Source of the DNA: Cryobacterium frigoriphilum
GTDB taxonomy: Bacteria > Actinomycetota > Actinomycetes > Actinomycetales > Microbacteriaceae
Assembly: GCF_004403305.1 (NCBI RefSeq)
Contig: NZ_SOHE01000060.1
Coordinates: 155,712 to 219,711 of the forward strand
Direction: 5' to 3'
Length of the DNA: 64,000 nt
The notes below the pieces were generated by a model that ran no database searches, was not told the DNA's origin, and saw nothing but the letters and a program-made list of their open reading frames with translations. This document shows, piece by piece, positions 1-8,961 of this stretch. Position numbers and translations under genes: made by a program. Positions within the stretch are counted from its first letter, which is position 1; each line of letters starts with the position of its first letter.

Positions 1-482
1 CCCTGCAGACGCAGGACGGCCGCCCCCTCAAGGTGCGGATTCCGGCCGGCGTCAGCGACGGGCAGAAAATCCGCCTGCGCGGCAAGGGGCAGGCCAGCCC
101 CGACGGCGGCGAAACCGGAGACATCGTGCTCACCATCACCGTGCGCAAGCACCCGGTGTTCGAGCGCGAAGGCCTGAACCTGCGCGTGAACGTTCCCGTC
201 ACGTTCGTTGAAGCGACCCTCGGCGCCACCATCGAGGTGCCCACCCTGGGCGGCTCTCCGGTGCGGCTGCGCGTTGCCCCCGGCACCCCGAGCGGGCGCG
301 TTCTGCGCGTTAAGGGTCGCGGCGTGGTCACCCCCAAGGGCACCGGTGACCTGCTCGCCGTGGTTCAGGTGGCGGTTCCCTCGCACCTGTCCAAGGACGC
401 GACCGAGAAGCTCGCGGCTTTTGCCGAATCGCTGCCCAAGGAAAACCCGCGCGACGACCTGATCGCGCGGGCCCAGGGCTAG
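1..482 (+). CDS. dnaJ: Chaperone DnaJ, C-terminal part (cut by window start)
   Basis: The reading frame is open from base 3, so the gene begins upstream. The visible 160 residues are the C-terminal substrate-binding beta domains and dimerisation tail of an Hsp40. They contain the typical stretch KVRIPAGVSDGQKIRLRGKG and the later RVKGRGV and GDLLAVVQV segments. DnaJ delivers unfolded proteins to DnaK and stimulates its ATPase. The J domain and any zinc-finger region lie outside the window. The gene is followed after 16 bases by hspR, which is the usual actinobacterial dnaK-grpE-dnaJ-hspR order. The promoter and any HAIR operator of this operon would be upstream and are not visible. Confidence 0.93.
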   Translation, partial: LQTQDGRPLKVRIPAGVSDGQKIRLRGKGQASPDGGETGDIVLTITVRKHPVFEREGLNLRVNVPVTFVEATLGATIEVPTLGGSPVRLRVAPGTPSGRVLRVKGRGVVTPKGTGDLLAVVQVAVPSHLSKDATEKLAAFAESLPKENPRDDLIARAQG

Positions 483-498
483 CGGCCCGGGGTTGACG

Positions 499-915
499 AT
501 GGACGAGAACACACCCGTGTTTGTCATTTCGATGGCGGCCGAACTGTCAGGGATGCACCCGCAAACCCTGCGCCAGTACGACCGCCTCGGCCTCGTCAGC
601 CCCGAGCGCACCCCCGGCAAGAGCCGCCGTTACACGATGCGCGACATCGTGAAGCTGCGGGAGATCGCGGAACTCGGCACCGAGGGGGTCAGCCTCGAGG
701 GCATCCGTCGCATTCTGGAGCTCGAAGATCACGTGCGGCGCCTGGAATCGCGCCTGCGTGACCTGGAAACGACCCTCGCGGACGAGATGCTGCAGCGCCC
801 CGGACGCCGCGTTTTCGCCGCCGGTGCGGCGGGCGATGTGATCTCGATGAAGGCCGGAACCCGCACACGCCGGTCGAATCAAGTCGTGATTTGGCGTCCG
901 TTAGACCACACTTAG
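499..915 (+). CDS. hspR: Heat-shock repressor HspR (MerR family)
   Basis: A 138-residue MerR-type regulator. The N-terminal winged helix contains the MHPQTLRQYDRLGLVSPERT recognition segment and the RRYTMRDI wing. A coiled-coil helix follows (LELEDHVRRLESRLRDLETTLADEM), then a basic tail. In Streptomyces and Mycobacterium HspR binds HAIR sites with DnaK as co-repressor and shuts off dnaK and clpB. The ATG at 499 is preferred because CGGGG lies a few bases upstream; a TTG two codons earlier is possible. It is the last gene of the dnaJ operon. A HAIR-like site lies before clpB at 13754-13774, so its likely second target is in this window. Confidence 0.93.
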   Translation: MDENTPVFVISMAAELSGMHPQTLRQYDRLGLVSPERTPGKSRRYTMRDIVKLREIAELGTEGVSLEGIRRILELEDHVRRLESRLRDLETTLADEMLQRPGRRVFAAGAAGDVISMKAGTRTRRSNQVVIWRPLDHT

Positions 916-1013
916 GTCAGAGCGGCACACGACACACCCAGCTTCACGGCCCATAGTCGTGAGGCAACTCATTTAATACCAGACACGCATCACCATCACC
1001 AGCAGTTTCTACC

Positions 1014-1033
1014 TGTGCGGGTTTACCCGCACA
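1014..1033 (+). terminator. Perfect hairpin in the hspR-methyltransferase gap
   Basis: TGTGCGGG, loop TTTA, CCCGCACA: an uninterrupted 8-bp stem 28 bases before the next ATG. There is no T run after it, so it may be a weak terminator for the dnaJ-hspR operon or a structure in the leader of the following gene. Confidence 0.4.
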
Positions 1034-1060
1034 ACTGCACCACACTCTTCAGGGGGAACG

Positions 1061-2236
1061 ATGTCCGATCAGGGCACACAAGCACGCACAACCGTCGCCA
1101 CGCCGCAGGGTTTCGACTTCGACAAGCTGCGCCGCCGGCCCGATGTGGAAGCGGACAACCTCTTCGCCGTCGACGCGAGCGACCGCCTGATTCTCGACGA
1201 AGCGGCCGGCGCGCTCGCGGTCGCCGGCCCCGGCGAGGTCGTCGTGCTCGGCGACCGTTACGGCGCACTCACCCTCGGTGCGGCCGCCCTGCACGATGTG
1301 CGGGCAATTCGCGTCTACCAGGACGCCCTCTCGGGCGAGCAGGCCCTCGACAGCAACGCCGTCGCCTTCAAGCTGACCAACGCGTATCGCTCCCACGACC
1401 TCGGCTCCGAGCTGCTCACCGGCGCCCGCGTCGTGCTGCTGCAGCTGCCCCGCGGCCTCGACGAGCTCGACGAGATCGCCGCCGCGATCGCCCGCTACGC
1501 CGCCCCCGACGTGCTGATCTTCGCCGGTGGCCGCATCAAGCACATGACCGTGACCATGAATGAGGTGCTGCGCCGCCACTTCGGCGCCCTCAACATCGCC
1601 CCGGCCCGCCAGAAGTCCCGCGTGCTCATCGTCTCCACCCCGCTCGCGGCCGCTGCGAGTGCAGCGCAGGCCTGGCCGCGCTCCGAGGTGCACGAGGACC
1701 TGGGCCTGACCGTGCTCGCCCACGGAGCCGCCTTCGCCGGAACCGGCGTGGACATCGGCACGCGCGCCCTGCTCGACGTGCTCGATCGCATGAAACCGGA
1801 TGCCGAAACCGCCATCGACCTCGGCTGCGGCACCGGGGTACTCGCCGTGGCCCTCGCGCAGCAGCGCCCGCGCCTGCGCGTGCTCGCGACCGACCAGTCC
1901 TCGGCGGCCGTCGCCTCGGCCCGAGCAACAATCGACGCCAACGCGGTGGCCGAGCGGGTCACCGTGGCACGCGACGACGCCCTGACCGGGCGACCGGACG
2001 CATCCGCTGAACTGATCGTGCTGAACCCGCCGTTCCACATCGGCTCCTCGGTGCACGCCGGGATCGCCCTGAAGCTCTTCGAAGACGCAGCCCGGGTGCT
2101 GCAGCCCGGTGGCGAACTCTGGACCGTGTGGAACACCCACCTCGGCTACCGCCCCGAGCTCAGCCGCCTCGTCGGCCCGACCCGGCAGGTGGGCCGCAAC
2201 ACGAAGTTCACCGTGACGGTCTCCACCCGCCGCTAG
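1061..2236 (+). CDS. Class I SAM-dependent RNA methyltransferase, RsmC/RlmG-like
   Basis: A 391-residue protein with a degenerate N-terminal half (about 1-190) and a C-terminal Rossmann methyltransferase domain. The SAM motif is DLGCGTGVLAVALA, and the catalytic motif NPPFH lies at about residue 322. NPPF is typical of enzymes methylating exocyclic amino groups. The duplicated-fold layout with an inactive N-terminal half matches RsmC/RlmG, which make N2-methylguanine in rRNA. AGGGGGAACG directly before the ATG supports the start. The exact target (16S or 23S rRNA) cannot be told from sequence alone. It stands alone between the hspR operon and a repeat-filled gap. Confidence 0.85.
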   Translation: MSDQGTQARTTVATPQGFDFDKLRRRPDVEADNLFAVDASDRLILDEAAGALAVAGPGEVVVLGDRYGALTLGAAALHDVRAIRVYQDALSGEQALDSNAVAFKLTNAYRSHDLGSELLTGARVVLLQLPRGLDELDEIAAAIARYAAPDVLIFAGGRIKHMTVTMNEVLRRHFGALNIAPARQKSRVLIVSTPLAAAASAAQAWPRSEVHEDLGLTVLAHGAAFAGTGVDIGTRALLDVLDRMKPDAETAIDLGCGTGVLAVALAQQRPRLRVLATDQSSAAVASARATIDANAVAERVTVARDDALTGRPDASAELIVLNPPFHIGSSVHAGIALKLFEDAARVLQPGGELWTVWNTHLGYRPELSRLVGPTRQVGRNTKFTVTVSTRR

Positions 2237-2399
2237 GTTGACGCGGCCGCAGCGTTCGGCTGGCAGGGCTAGGACCGGTGAAAAGCGTGCTCAATATTGG
2301 TGGGCACGCGGCGAGCGGATGGTGCGGCTCGCGCTGCTGAGACTGGTCGCCGGGCCGCTGATGCGGCCAGACAACTGCGCGTGCGCCCAGAAGAGGCTC

Positions 2400-2660
2400 G
2401 GCAGGCGATTGTGCGCCCGAAACCTGCTCATGCGCCCGCGATCGCGGGCGCATGAGCAGGTTTCGGGCGCATGACGGCTGGGGCGTGCAGGTTTTGGGCG
2501 CAGGTGCAGCTTGGGGCTGCGCGACGAGGCGCGCGCTTGGGGCGCGCGTGCAGGTTTCGGGCGCAGGTGCAGCTTTAACGCGGGTGATGCTGAGCGAATT
2601 CTGGGTGCGTGAGCAGGTTCTCGGCGCACAAGCACCCGACGGGCGCCCAGACGACCGCCG
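2400..2660. repeat. Intergenic repeat locus 1 (60-bp perfect palindrome plus 19-bp half-units)
   Basis: The 544-base gap 2237-2780 between two convergent genes holds this repeat and no credible gene. Bases 2412-2471 form a 60-bp perfect palindrome centred between 2441 and 2442, with no spacer. Its core (2431-2452) recurs at 17938, 55652 and 58502. To the right follow several imperfect copies of a half-unit of about 19 bp, consensus CANGTGCAGSTTYYGGGCG, to about 2650. Short open frames here only translate the repeat. The palindrome may also end transcription for both neighbours. Bases 2660-2780 show nothing recognisable. Confidence 0.85.
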
Positions 2661-2780
2661 GCCCGATCCCGTATACCCGCGCCGGCGCATCCCCAGCGCT
2701 TTCTGGAGCGAGAGCGGGTGAGATGAAGGTTCGAGCAGCTCAAAGCTCGCAGCTCGCGGCGACTTGCTGGGACATGCCGA

Positions 2781-4328
2781 CTAGAGGTCCTTCGAGCTGC
2801 CCTTCGTGAGGGTCTTGCCCTGGAAGAACGCCGGGTTGGCGCGGCGCTGCAGCAGCATCAGCACCACTCCGGCGATGAAGAGCACCATCGCGAGCACGAA
2901 CACGAGGCCCAGACCGCCGATGTTCGAGCCGCTGCCGTACTCCGGGTTCATGCTGTCGATCAGTGTCGTGACGAAGATGACACTGAGGATCACCCCGCCG
3001 ACCAGCGGCGCGAGGAACTTGAGCAAGAACGACCGCGCGCTCCTGAAGGCTTCGGCGCGGAAATACCAGACGCAGGCGAACGCCGTGACTCCGTAGTAGA
3101 AGCAGATCATCATGCCGAGGGTCAGGATCGTGTCGGTGAGAACGTCGGTGCTCAGCACCCGCAGCACCGCATAGAACCCCCAGGCGACGATGGCGGCCAT
3201 GATGGTCGCGAACCCCGGGGACTTGAAGCGCGGGCTGATGGTGGCGAACCGGTTCGGGAAGGCCTTGTAGTGGCCCATGGCGAGCATCGTGCGCGCCGGG
3301 CCGACGAAGGTCGACTGCAGTGACGCCGCCGAGCTGGAGAGTACGGCGAGGGAGAGCAGAATCGCAAACGGCCCCATCACCGGGCCCGCCAGGGCCGCGA
3401 AGACGTTGCCCTGAATCTCCTCGTTGCCGAGGCCGAGCTCGCCGGTGCCGATGCCCGAGAACATCAGCGCCGAGATCGCGACCAGAATGTACAGCGCGAA
3501 GATGATGACCACGGTGAGGGTCGCCGCGCGGCCGGGCGTGGTCTTGGGATTCTTGGTCTCCTCGTTCATGGTGAGGGTCACGTCCCAGCCCCAGAAGATG
3601 AAGATTGACAGCGACACCCCGGCGGCGAAGGCCGAGAAGTCCGGCACCAGGAACGGGTTGAACCAGTTCGGGCTGAAGGCGAGCTCGTCGAAGGCCGAGC
3701 CGTTGCCGAACGCGACGAGGGCGGCGACGCTGAACCAGACCAGCACCAGGAGCTGGAACGCGACGAGCACGTACTGCACGGCCTTGGTCGTCTCCATGCC
3801 GCGGTACGACACGTAACAGGCCAGTGCCATGAAGACCAGACAGGTGACCACGTTGATGACGACGTTGTTGGTGAGGTCGGCGAGACCAGGATTGTTGAAC
3901 AGCTGCGCGAGCGCGAGGTACAAGAAGTCGACGGCGACCCCGGCCAGGTTGGAGAGCACCACGACGGTCGCGACGATGAGCCCCCAGCCGCCCATCCAGC
4001 CGATCCACGGTCCGAAGGCCCGGGTCGCCCAGGTGAACGACGTGCCGCTGTCGGGCATCGCGTTGTTCAGCTCCCGGTAACCGAGGGCCACGAGCAGCAT
4101 CGGGATGAACCCGACCAGGAAGATGCCCGGCATCTGCGTGCCGACCGCGGCGACCGTGGGGCCGAGCGAGGCCGTGAGCGTGTACGCGGGGGCAATGCAG
4201 GAGATGCCGATGACCGTGGCGCCGAGCAGCCCGATGGACCCGGCGCGCAGGCCCTTGGCGGAGAGACCGCCGGCAGCCGGAAGAGAGGACGTATCGGGCG
4301 TGGAGCCCGGTGAGGGGGTGTGTGCCAT
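2781..4328 (-). CDS. APC-superfamily amino acid/amine permease
   Basis: A 515-residue membrane protein with about 12 hydrophobic segments. The first, IGLLGATVIGISCIAPAYTL, has the APC-type glycine-rich start, and PDSGTSFTWATRAFGPWIGW is the conserved second-helix region of amino acid permeases. It probably imports an amino acid or amine by proton symport. It is the third gene of a minus-strand run, 31 bases after the universal stress protein gene, which overlaps the copper amine oxidase gene. An amine substrate of that oxidase is therefore a reasonable guess, but the substrate cannot be read from the sequence. Confidence 0.88.
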   Translation of the reverse strand: MAHTPSPGSTPDTSSLPAAGGLSAKGLRAGSIGLLGATVIGISCIAPAYTLTASLGPTVAAVGTQMPGIFLVGFIPMLLVALGYRELNNAMPDSGTSFTWATRAFGPWIGWMGGWGLIVATVVVLSNLAGVAVDFLYLALAQLFNNPGLADLTNNVVINVVTCLVFMALACYVSYRGMETTKAVQYVLVAFQLLVLVWFSVAALVAFGNGSAFDELAFSPNWFNPFLVPDFSAFAAGVSLSIFIFWGWDVTLTMNEETKNPKTTPGRAATLTVVIIFALYILVAISALMFSGIGTGELGLGNEEIQGNVFAALAGPVMGPFAILLSLAVLSSSAASLQSTFVGPARTMLAMGHYKAFPNRFATISPRFKSPGFATIMAAIVAWGFYAVLRVLSTDVLTDTILTLGMMICFYYGVTAFACVWYFRAEAFRSARSFLLKFLAPLVGGVILSVIFVTTLIDSMNPEYGSGSNIGGLGLVFVLAMVLFIAGVVLMLLQRRANPAFFQGKTLTKGSSKDL

Positions 4329-4359
4329 GGTCCTGGTCCTTGGGTTCGGCGGACTCGGG

Positions 4360-5331
4360 TCAGTGAGTCCGGGCTGGCGGAGCGGGGGTGGGGGGAATGC
4401 GGGTGGGCGGAGCGGGGTGCGGATGCGTGTTGGGCACGACGACCAGGGGAACCGGCAGAGCGTGCAGCATCCGGTTGGCGGTGATACCGAGAAAGATCGT
4501 GCTGGGGCGGGCCAGCCGGCTCGACCCGACGAAGACGACCTCGCTCGGGTCCCAGCCCAGAGCCTCGACCGCGGCCTCGACGCTCGATCCGGTGGCGACC
4601 TCGGTCTTCACGGTGCCACGTGCGGTGGACTTCGCGCGGAAATAGTCGAGCACGGCCACGAGGTGCGCGGCGCTGCCGGCGTGGGCGCTGCCGGCATGGT
4701 CGTGCCCGGCCTGGGGCGGATGCGGCTTGGGGTGCGCCGGGCGGCCGTGCGCGGCATCCACTTCGACGAGTGTGACAAAACGCAGGTCGACACTGAGGCC
4801 ATTGGACAGGGCGATCATCGAGTCGAGCAGGGCCTCCCAGCCTGGTCGGGTGCCGATGGCGCACGTGATGCGGGTCAGCGCGGCCGGCGCACGATACCCG
4901 TGCGGGGCGAGCGCGACCGGCACCGGCGAGGCGTGCAGCAACGCGTTGGCGACGCTGCCGATCGAAAAACGATTCAGGATGCCGCCGCGCGCCGCCCCGA
5001 CGACGATGCGGTCGGCATCGAAGTTTTTGGCGGCCTCGATCAGGCCCTCCGAGGTGGAATCGGCCCACAGCAGGTGGGTGCTGGCGGTGACATCGGCGGG
5101 TACGCGCGCGGCCGCACCGGCCAGCCACTCACGCCCCTGTTCCTCGAGCAGGGAATCAAAGTCGGCGGTCGACGACGGCACCTTGGCCGGCACGGCCGAG
5201 GACCGCGGCAGAATCAGGCACAACCGCAGCTCGGCGGCGGTGAGTCGGGCGAGAGCGACCCCGAGTTCGATCGCCTCGTTGCCGCGTTCGGTCGCCTCGT
5301 AGGCGACGACATAGTTGGCGACTCGGGTCAT
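4360..5331 (-). CDS. Tandem-domain universal stress protein with His-rich insert
   Basis: A 323-residue protein with two UspA folds. Each ends in the usual nucleotide-loop region: VVGAARGGILNRFSIGSVAN in the first and VGSSRLARPSTIFLGITANR in the second. Two-domain USPs bind ATP and respond to stress or redox state. The start is fixed by an ATGA overlap with the amine oxidase stop, implying coupled translation. An insert in the second domain is rich in histidine, with HPKPHPPQAGHDHAGSAHAG, and the C-terminus has THPHP. The same GHDHA string occurs in the tail of the upstream copper enzyme. That suggests, without proving it, metal handling shared by the pair. Confidence 0.88.
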   Translation of the reverse strand: MTRVANYVVAYEATERGNEAIELGVALARLTAAELRLCLILPRSSAVPAKVPSSTADFDSLLEEQGREWLAGAAARVPADVTASTHLLWADSTSEGLIEAAKNFDADRIVVGAARGGILNRFSIGSVANALLHASPVPVALAPHGYRAPAALTRITCAIGTRPGWEALLDSMIALSNGLSVDLRFVTLVEVDAAHGRPAHPKPHPPQAGHDHAGSAHAGSAAHLVAVLDYFRAKSTARGTVKTEVATGSSVEAAVEALGWDPSEVVFVGSSRLARPSTIFLGITANRMLHALPVPLVVVPNTHPHPAPPTRIPPTPAPPARTH

Positions 5332-7352
5332 TCCACTACCTCCTCGTGGTGGGTGTGCGGGGCGTGGTCGTGCCCGGCCTTCTCGTGCGCGGTGTGGTCC
5401 TGACCGGGGGCGCAGTGCGCGGCGGGGCTCGGCGCGACGTCGAGCGAGGGGTTGCGGTCGAAGAACCCGACCGGCTTGAGCCAGAACGCGACCGTGTCGC
5501 TCGGCATGATCGGCCAGTCCTCCGGCCGGGTGACGTGGTGGATACCGAACGTGTACCAGAGCACCAGGTCGGTGCCGCGCACCGGACGCTGCGCCCGGAT
5601 CCACTCGGGCAGGCCATGGTCGATGCTGCTCTGGTTCACGAATTCGCCGCATGGCCAGCGCTCCGACTCGTCGTTCGGCGTCACCCAGACGGTGTGGCCG
5701 ATGACCTGCGCCCGCTGCAAGACCGGTGAGCCTGAGTCGAAGAACGACGGGATCGCGCCGCTCGGCACGAGCTTGTACGACACCGGGGTGCCGAGCCCGT
5801 TGAGGGAATTCTCGTTCACGACCTTCCAGGCCCGCTGGGTGTTCCAGTCGAAGTCGTCGAAGCCCTCGGTCTCGATCGGGGTGTTCAGCTGGGTGAGGGC
5901 CAGGCCGTGCGGGTTGTCGGGGCCGGTCGGCACGATGTGGGTCTCGGAGCGGAACACGGTGTTCTCGGTACCGTCGACGTCGAGGTCGAGCCGGGCGACG
6001 ATGAAGTGTTGGTGGATGGGCGCGTAGGTGCGGGTGTCGACGAGGGTGCCGTTCGGGTGCGGCGCTCCGGCGTCGAGGTGGGTGACGACCATGATGCCGG
6101 TGGCGCGCACCTCGCACTCGATGTTGCCGTCCTGATAGAAGCGCCAATAGACCAGGTACTCGTAGTTCGCGACGGTGACGTGGAAGGACACGACGAGGCG
6201 GCGCATCCGTCTCACCTCGGCGCCCGCGTCGTGGTCGACGTGCTTCCAGAGCACGGCGTTGTCTTCTTCGTGCACGCAGAACGCGTTGGGGATCTCGTAG
6301 GGCTCGCCCTTGCTGTTGTGCAGCACGGCGTCGATGTAGCGGATCTCGCCGAGGCAGTCACAGCCGAGCTCGAGCGAGGTGGTCATGAACCCGAGGCCCC
6401 ACTCGCCGATGTCGAACGCGGTGCGGCGAAAGTGGTCGACGCTCGGGTCGCGGTACGGCACGACCATTTCACTGAACGAGAGCCGGTTGGCGATCGGCCG
6501 GTCGCGCTCGCCGCCGACGGCGTGGCCGTCGCGGTAGCTGACCCGGTGCAGGGTCATGCCCTCGCGGTAGTTGAAGCCGACCCGCATCGACCAGCCCTGC
6601 CACTGGATCAGGTGGCCGTCGACCGAAAATCCGGGGCCCTCGGTCTGCACGATGTCGAGCGGGGTGAGCGGCGGGCGCACGCTCTGGGCGCGGATGCGCT
6701 CGGGCACCAGGTGCGGAACGTACTCGCCCATGATCTTCGGGGCCTCGACGGTGAAGGAGTCCTCGATCTCGAGCAGTTCCATGGTGTTCACGTCGATCAC
6801 GAAGTGCAGGCCGTTCACCGGGCCCGCATAGGGGTTGGCGCCGGCGGAGGCTCGCACCCAGATATCCGCCCAGCCGAGACGGCGGCCGCGGAACTTGTCG
6901 GGGATGACGGCGTCGCCGTAGGTCCAGGTGTCGATGAAGACGAGGCTGAGGTCGGTGATGCCGCGCCCGGCGAGCACCGCGATCACGTCGGGGTGCGAGC
7001 GCAGGGCGGCATCGGCCTCTTCCCACTCGTCGACGGTGAAGTTGGCCTGCACGCCGGGAACGTGGGTCCAGTCGAGGGTGCGGTCGTCGCTCAGCGAGAC
7101 GACAGCCGTGAAGGTCTCGTTGGCGGCGCGGTTGAGCACGACGAGCCGGGCGAGGCGGGCGGGAACCGTGCCCTCGGTCTCGAAGGCGGCGATCGCGGCG
7201 CGCGGCGGCTCGACGAGCTCAATCGAGGCGAAGCGCCAGCCGTCGGCGACGCCGTGGTCCCGGCCGAGGATCGCACTCGCGTGGCTGAACTCCGCGGCCC
7301 TCAGCGGATCTAGCGGATGCGAGCCGGTCGAGTGGGTACGGATAGGCGTCAC
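5328..7352 (-). CDS. Copper-containing primary amine oxidase
   Basis: A 674-residue member of the TPQ/copper amine oxidase family, close in length to Arthrobacter phenylethylamine/histamine oxidases. It converts R-CH2-NH2 plus O2 and water to aldehyde, ammonia and H2O2. The cofactor motif TVANYEY places the tyrosine that becomes topaquinone at residue 397. The catalytic base is D314 in FDIGEWGLG. Copper ligands are H447 and H449 (HQH) and a histidine in the IHHVTRPEDWPIMP region. The GTG at 7352 is preferred because AGAGGA lies at proper spacing; an ATG three codons earlier has no room for a ribosome site. The C-terminal tail is unusually histidine-rich (GHDHAPHTHH). The stress-protein and permease genes follow. 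Confidence 0.94.
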   Translation of the reverse strand: MTPIRTHSTGSHPLDPLRAAEFSHASAILGRDHGVADGWRFASIELVEPPRAAIAAFETEGTVPARLARLVVLNRAANETFTAVVSLSDDRTLDWTHVPGVQANFTVDEWEEADAALRSHPDVIAVLAGRGITDLSLVFIDTWTYGDAVIPDKFRGRRLGWADIWVRASAGANPYAGPVNGLHFVIDVNTMELLEIEDSFTVEAPKIMGEYVPHLVPERIRAQSVRPPLTPLDIVQTEGPGFSVDGHLIQWQGWSMRVGFNYREGMTLHRVSYRDGHAVGGERDRPIANRLSFSEMVVPYRDPSVDHFRRTAFDIGEWGLGFMTTSLELGCDCLGEIRYIDAVLHNSKGEPYEIPNAFCVHEEDNAVLWKHVDHDAGAEVRRMRRLVVSFHVTVANYEYLVYWRFYQDGNIECEVRATGIMVVTHLDAGAPHPNGTLVDTRTYAPIHQHFIVARLDLDVDGTENTVFRSETHIVPTGPDNPHGLALTQLNTPIETEGFDDFDWNTQRAWKVVNENSLNGLGTPVSYKLVPSGAIPSFFDSGSPVLQRAQVIGHTVWVTPNDESERWPCGEFVNQSSIDHGLPEWIRAQRPVRGTDLVLWYTFGIHHVTRPEDWPIMPSDTVAFWLKPVGFFDRNPSLDVAPSPAAHCAPGQDHTAHEKAGHDHAPHTHHEEVVE

Positions 7353-7486
7353 AGATCTCATCCTCTGCAGTGGGCGAGGCACGGCGGTGTGCCCCTGTTG
7401 CGTGCACCGAAGTGCGGTAATGCGCAAGTATGGCACGGGCGTGGTCCCCGCGGAGGATTATTATGCTGGCGAGCGGGCTATTCGGG

Positions 7487-8827
7487 TCAGAAGCTGCCGG
7501 ACAGGGTGCGCGGGGCGCGAGCGGGGGCATCCGTCGCCGCCTGCAGCCCGGACACGAGCGGCGCCAAAGTGCCGGGTGTGCGCACGAGCGCGACGAGGGC
7601 GAGCACCGCCCAGCCGAGCAGAACGACGAGCAGACCGTTACGCAGGGTCAGCAGCACGAGCGAGAACGGGTCGCCGGCGACCAGCGGCAGGTAGAAGACC
7701 GGAAAGACCAGCGTCGTCAGGCCCGCGATGACGAGCATGAGATAGGCCGGAACTCGCCAGCGATGCCAGCCGTGCAGCATCCCGGCGGCCACGACGGGCG
7801 CGATCCAGAGCATGTACTGCGGGGAGCCGACCTTGTTGAACACGACGAAGGCGGTGACGAGGGCGAGCGCGCCGATTAGCAACAACTGCGTGGCATCGTG
7901 CCCGCGGCGCCGGGCGAGAAGCATCAGCACGAAGATCAGGCCCAGAGCCGCGAACATCAGCGGCGTCATGGCGGCCGCGACGACCTCGGCGCCCGGCCCG
8001 CGAATCTCCCTGGTCGCGATGGCATAGTTCTGGTAGATCGAGGTCTGCGGCTGCCCCAGCATGGCGAGCCAGACCCACGGCGTCGACACGGGAGCTTCGA
8101 GCTGCAGGGCCCGATCCGACTGCATTGTGACGAAGCCGGTGAGGTATTTCAGGCCGCCGAGCAGCCAGACGGATGCCGCGATCGCCGCCGTCACGGCGGC
8201 CCCCGTCAGCACCATGGTCACCCTGCGCCTCGACGCGACGACGACCGCGAGCACGACCGCGGCGGGCCAGACCTTGATCCAGGTGGCGACGGTGAGCAGC
8301 ACCGCCGCGACCACGGGCTGGCGAGCGAGCAGCACGAGGCCCACGATCACGAGCGGTGCGGTGAGGCCCTCGAGGCGCAGCAGACCGACCGGGCTGAGCA
8401 GAAAACTCACGGCGAGAAACCACCAGGCGGCCTTGTAGCCGCTGCGGCGGCGGCCGAAGTTGGTGAGGGCGGCCACGGCGGCGGCGTTCATCAGCACCGT
8501 CATCAAAAACCACATGAACTGGTAGAGGTAGGGGCCGCCGATGTTGGCCAGCACGACGGGGCCGAGGGCACCGATCGGGTAGACCCACTCCGTGTCGATG
8601 CCCTGCCAGACGCCGTGGTCGAAGCCCAGTTCGGCCCACCGCCGGTAGAGCGGCAGGTCGCCGAGTACCTGGCCGGTGAGCATCATCGGCGCGAGGGCAG
8701 TGAAGAACACGACGTGCAGCGCGAGAAAGGCGAGGATGAGGGTGCGGGGGCGTTGCAGCCGCAGGCGCCGTTCGGGCGTCAGAAACCGGGCCACGCGGGT
8801 ATCGATGCGGTCGACCAGTTGGGACAT
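7487..8827 (-). CDS. GT87-type polytopic membrane glycosyltransferase
   Basis: A 446-residue protein with about ten membrane segments. Short loops hold the family features: an acidic pair after the first helix (GDLPLYRRW), WIKVWPAAVV in the middle and FNKVGSPQYMLW near the end. These resemble the DUF2029/GT87 group of actinobacterial mannosyl- and arabinosyl-transferases, which use polyprenyl-phosphate sugars on the outer face of the membrane. The ATG at 8827 has GAGGT seven bases upstream, so it is chosen over a start ten codons earlier. The acceptor is unknown. It appears to be a single gene. Confidence 0.75.
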   Translation of the reverse strand: MSQLVDRIDTRVARFLTPERRLRLQRPRTLILAFLALHVVFFTALAPMMLTGQVLGDLPLYRRWAELGFDHGVWQGIDTEWVYPIGALGPVVLANIGGPYLYQFMWFLMTVLMNAAAVAALTNFGRRRSGYKAAWWFLAVSFLLSPVGLLRLEGLTAPLVIVGLVLLARQPVVAAVLLTVATWIKVWPAAVVLAVVVASRRRVTMVLTGAAVTAAIAASVWLLGGLKYLTGFVTMQSDRALQLEAPVSTPWVWLAMLGQPQTSIYQNYAIATREIRGPGAEVVAAAMTPLMFAALGLIFVLMLLARRRGHDATQLLLIGALALVTAFVVFNKVGSPQYMLWIAPVVAAGMLHGWHRWRVPAYLMLVIAGLTTLVFPVFYLPLVAGDPFSLVLLTLRNGLLVVLLGWAVLALVALVRTPGTLAPLVSGLQAATDAPARAPRTLSGSF

Positions 8828-8961
8828 GACACTCACCTCGGCAGAATCAGCACGCACCCGGGGCGGGCACTCTCGTGGAGCCTAGGGTCGCTGCATGGCT
8901 GGCGGGCGTCGCAGAGGTGAACGGTGGGTGTATCTGGCGTGCCGACCCGGAACGGTGCGAG

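Noticed and set aside
1049..2140. 363-residue minus-strand open frame opposite the RNA methyltransferase
   Set aside because: The plus-strand product has clear SAM and NPPFH motifs; the opposite frame shows only arginine/glycine-rich shadow composition.
2291..2743. Repeat-derived proteins (PKLHLRPKPARAP-type repeats) as real small proteins
   Set aside because: The same string arises in several frames at all four repeat loci simply because the DNA repeat is translated; there is no ribosome site and no consistent frame.
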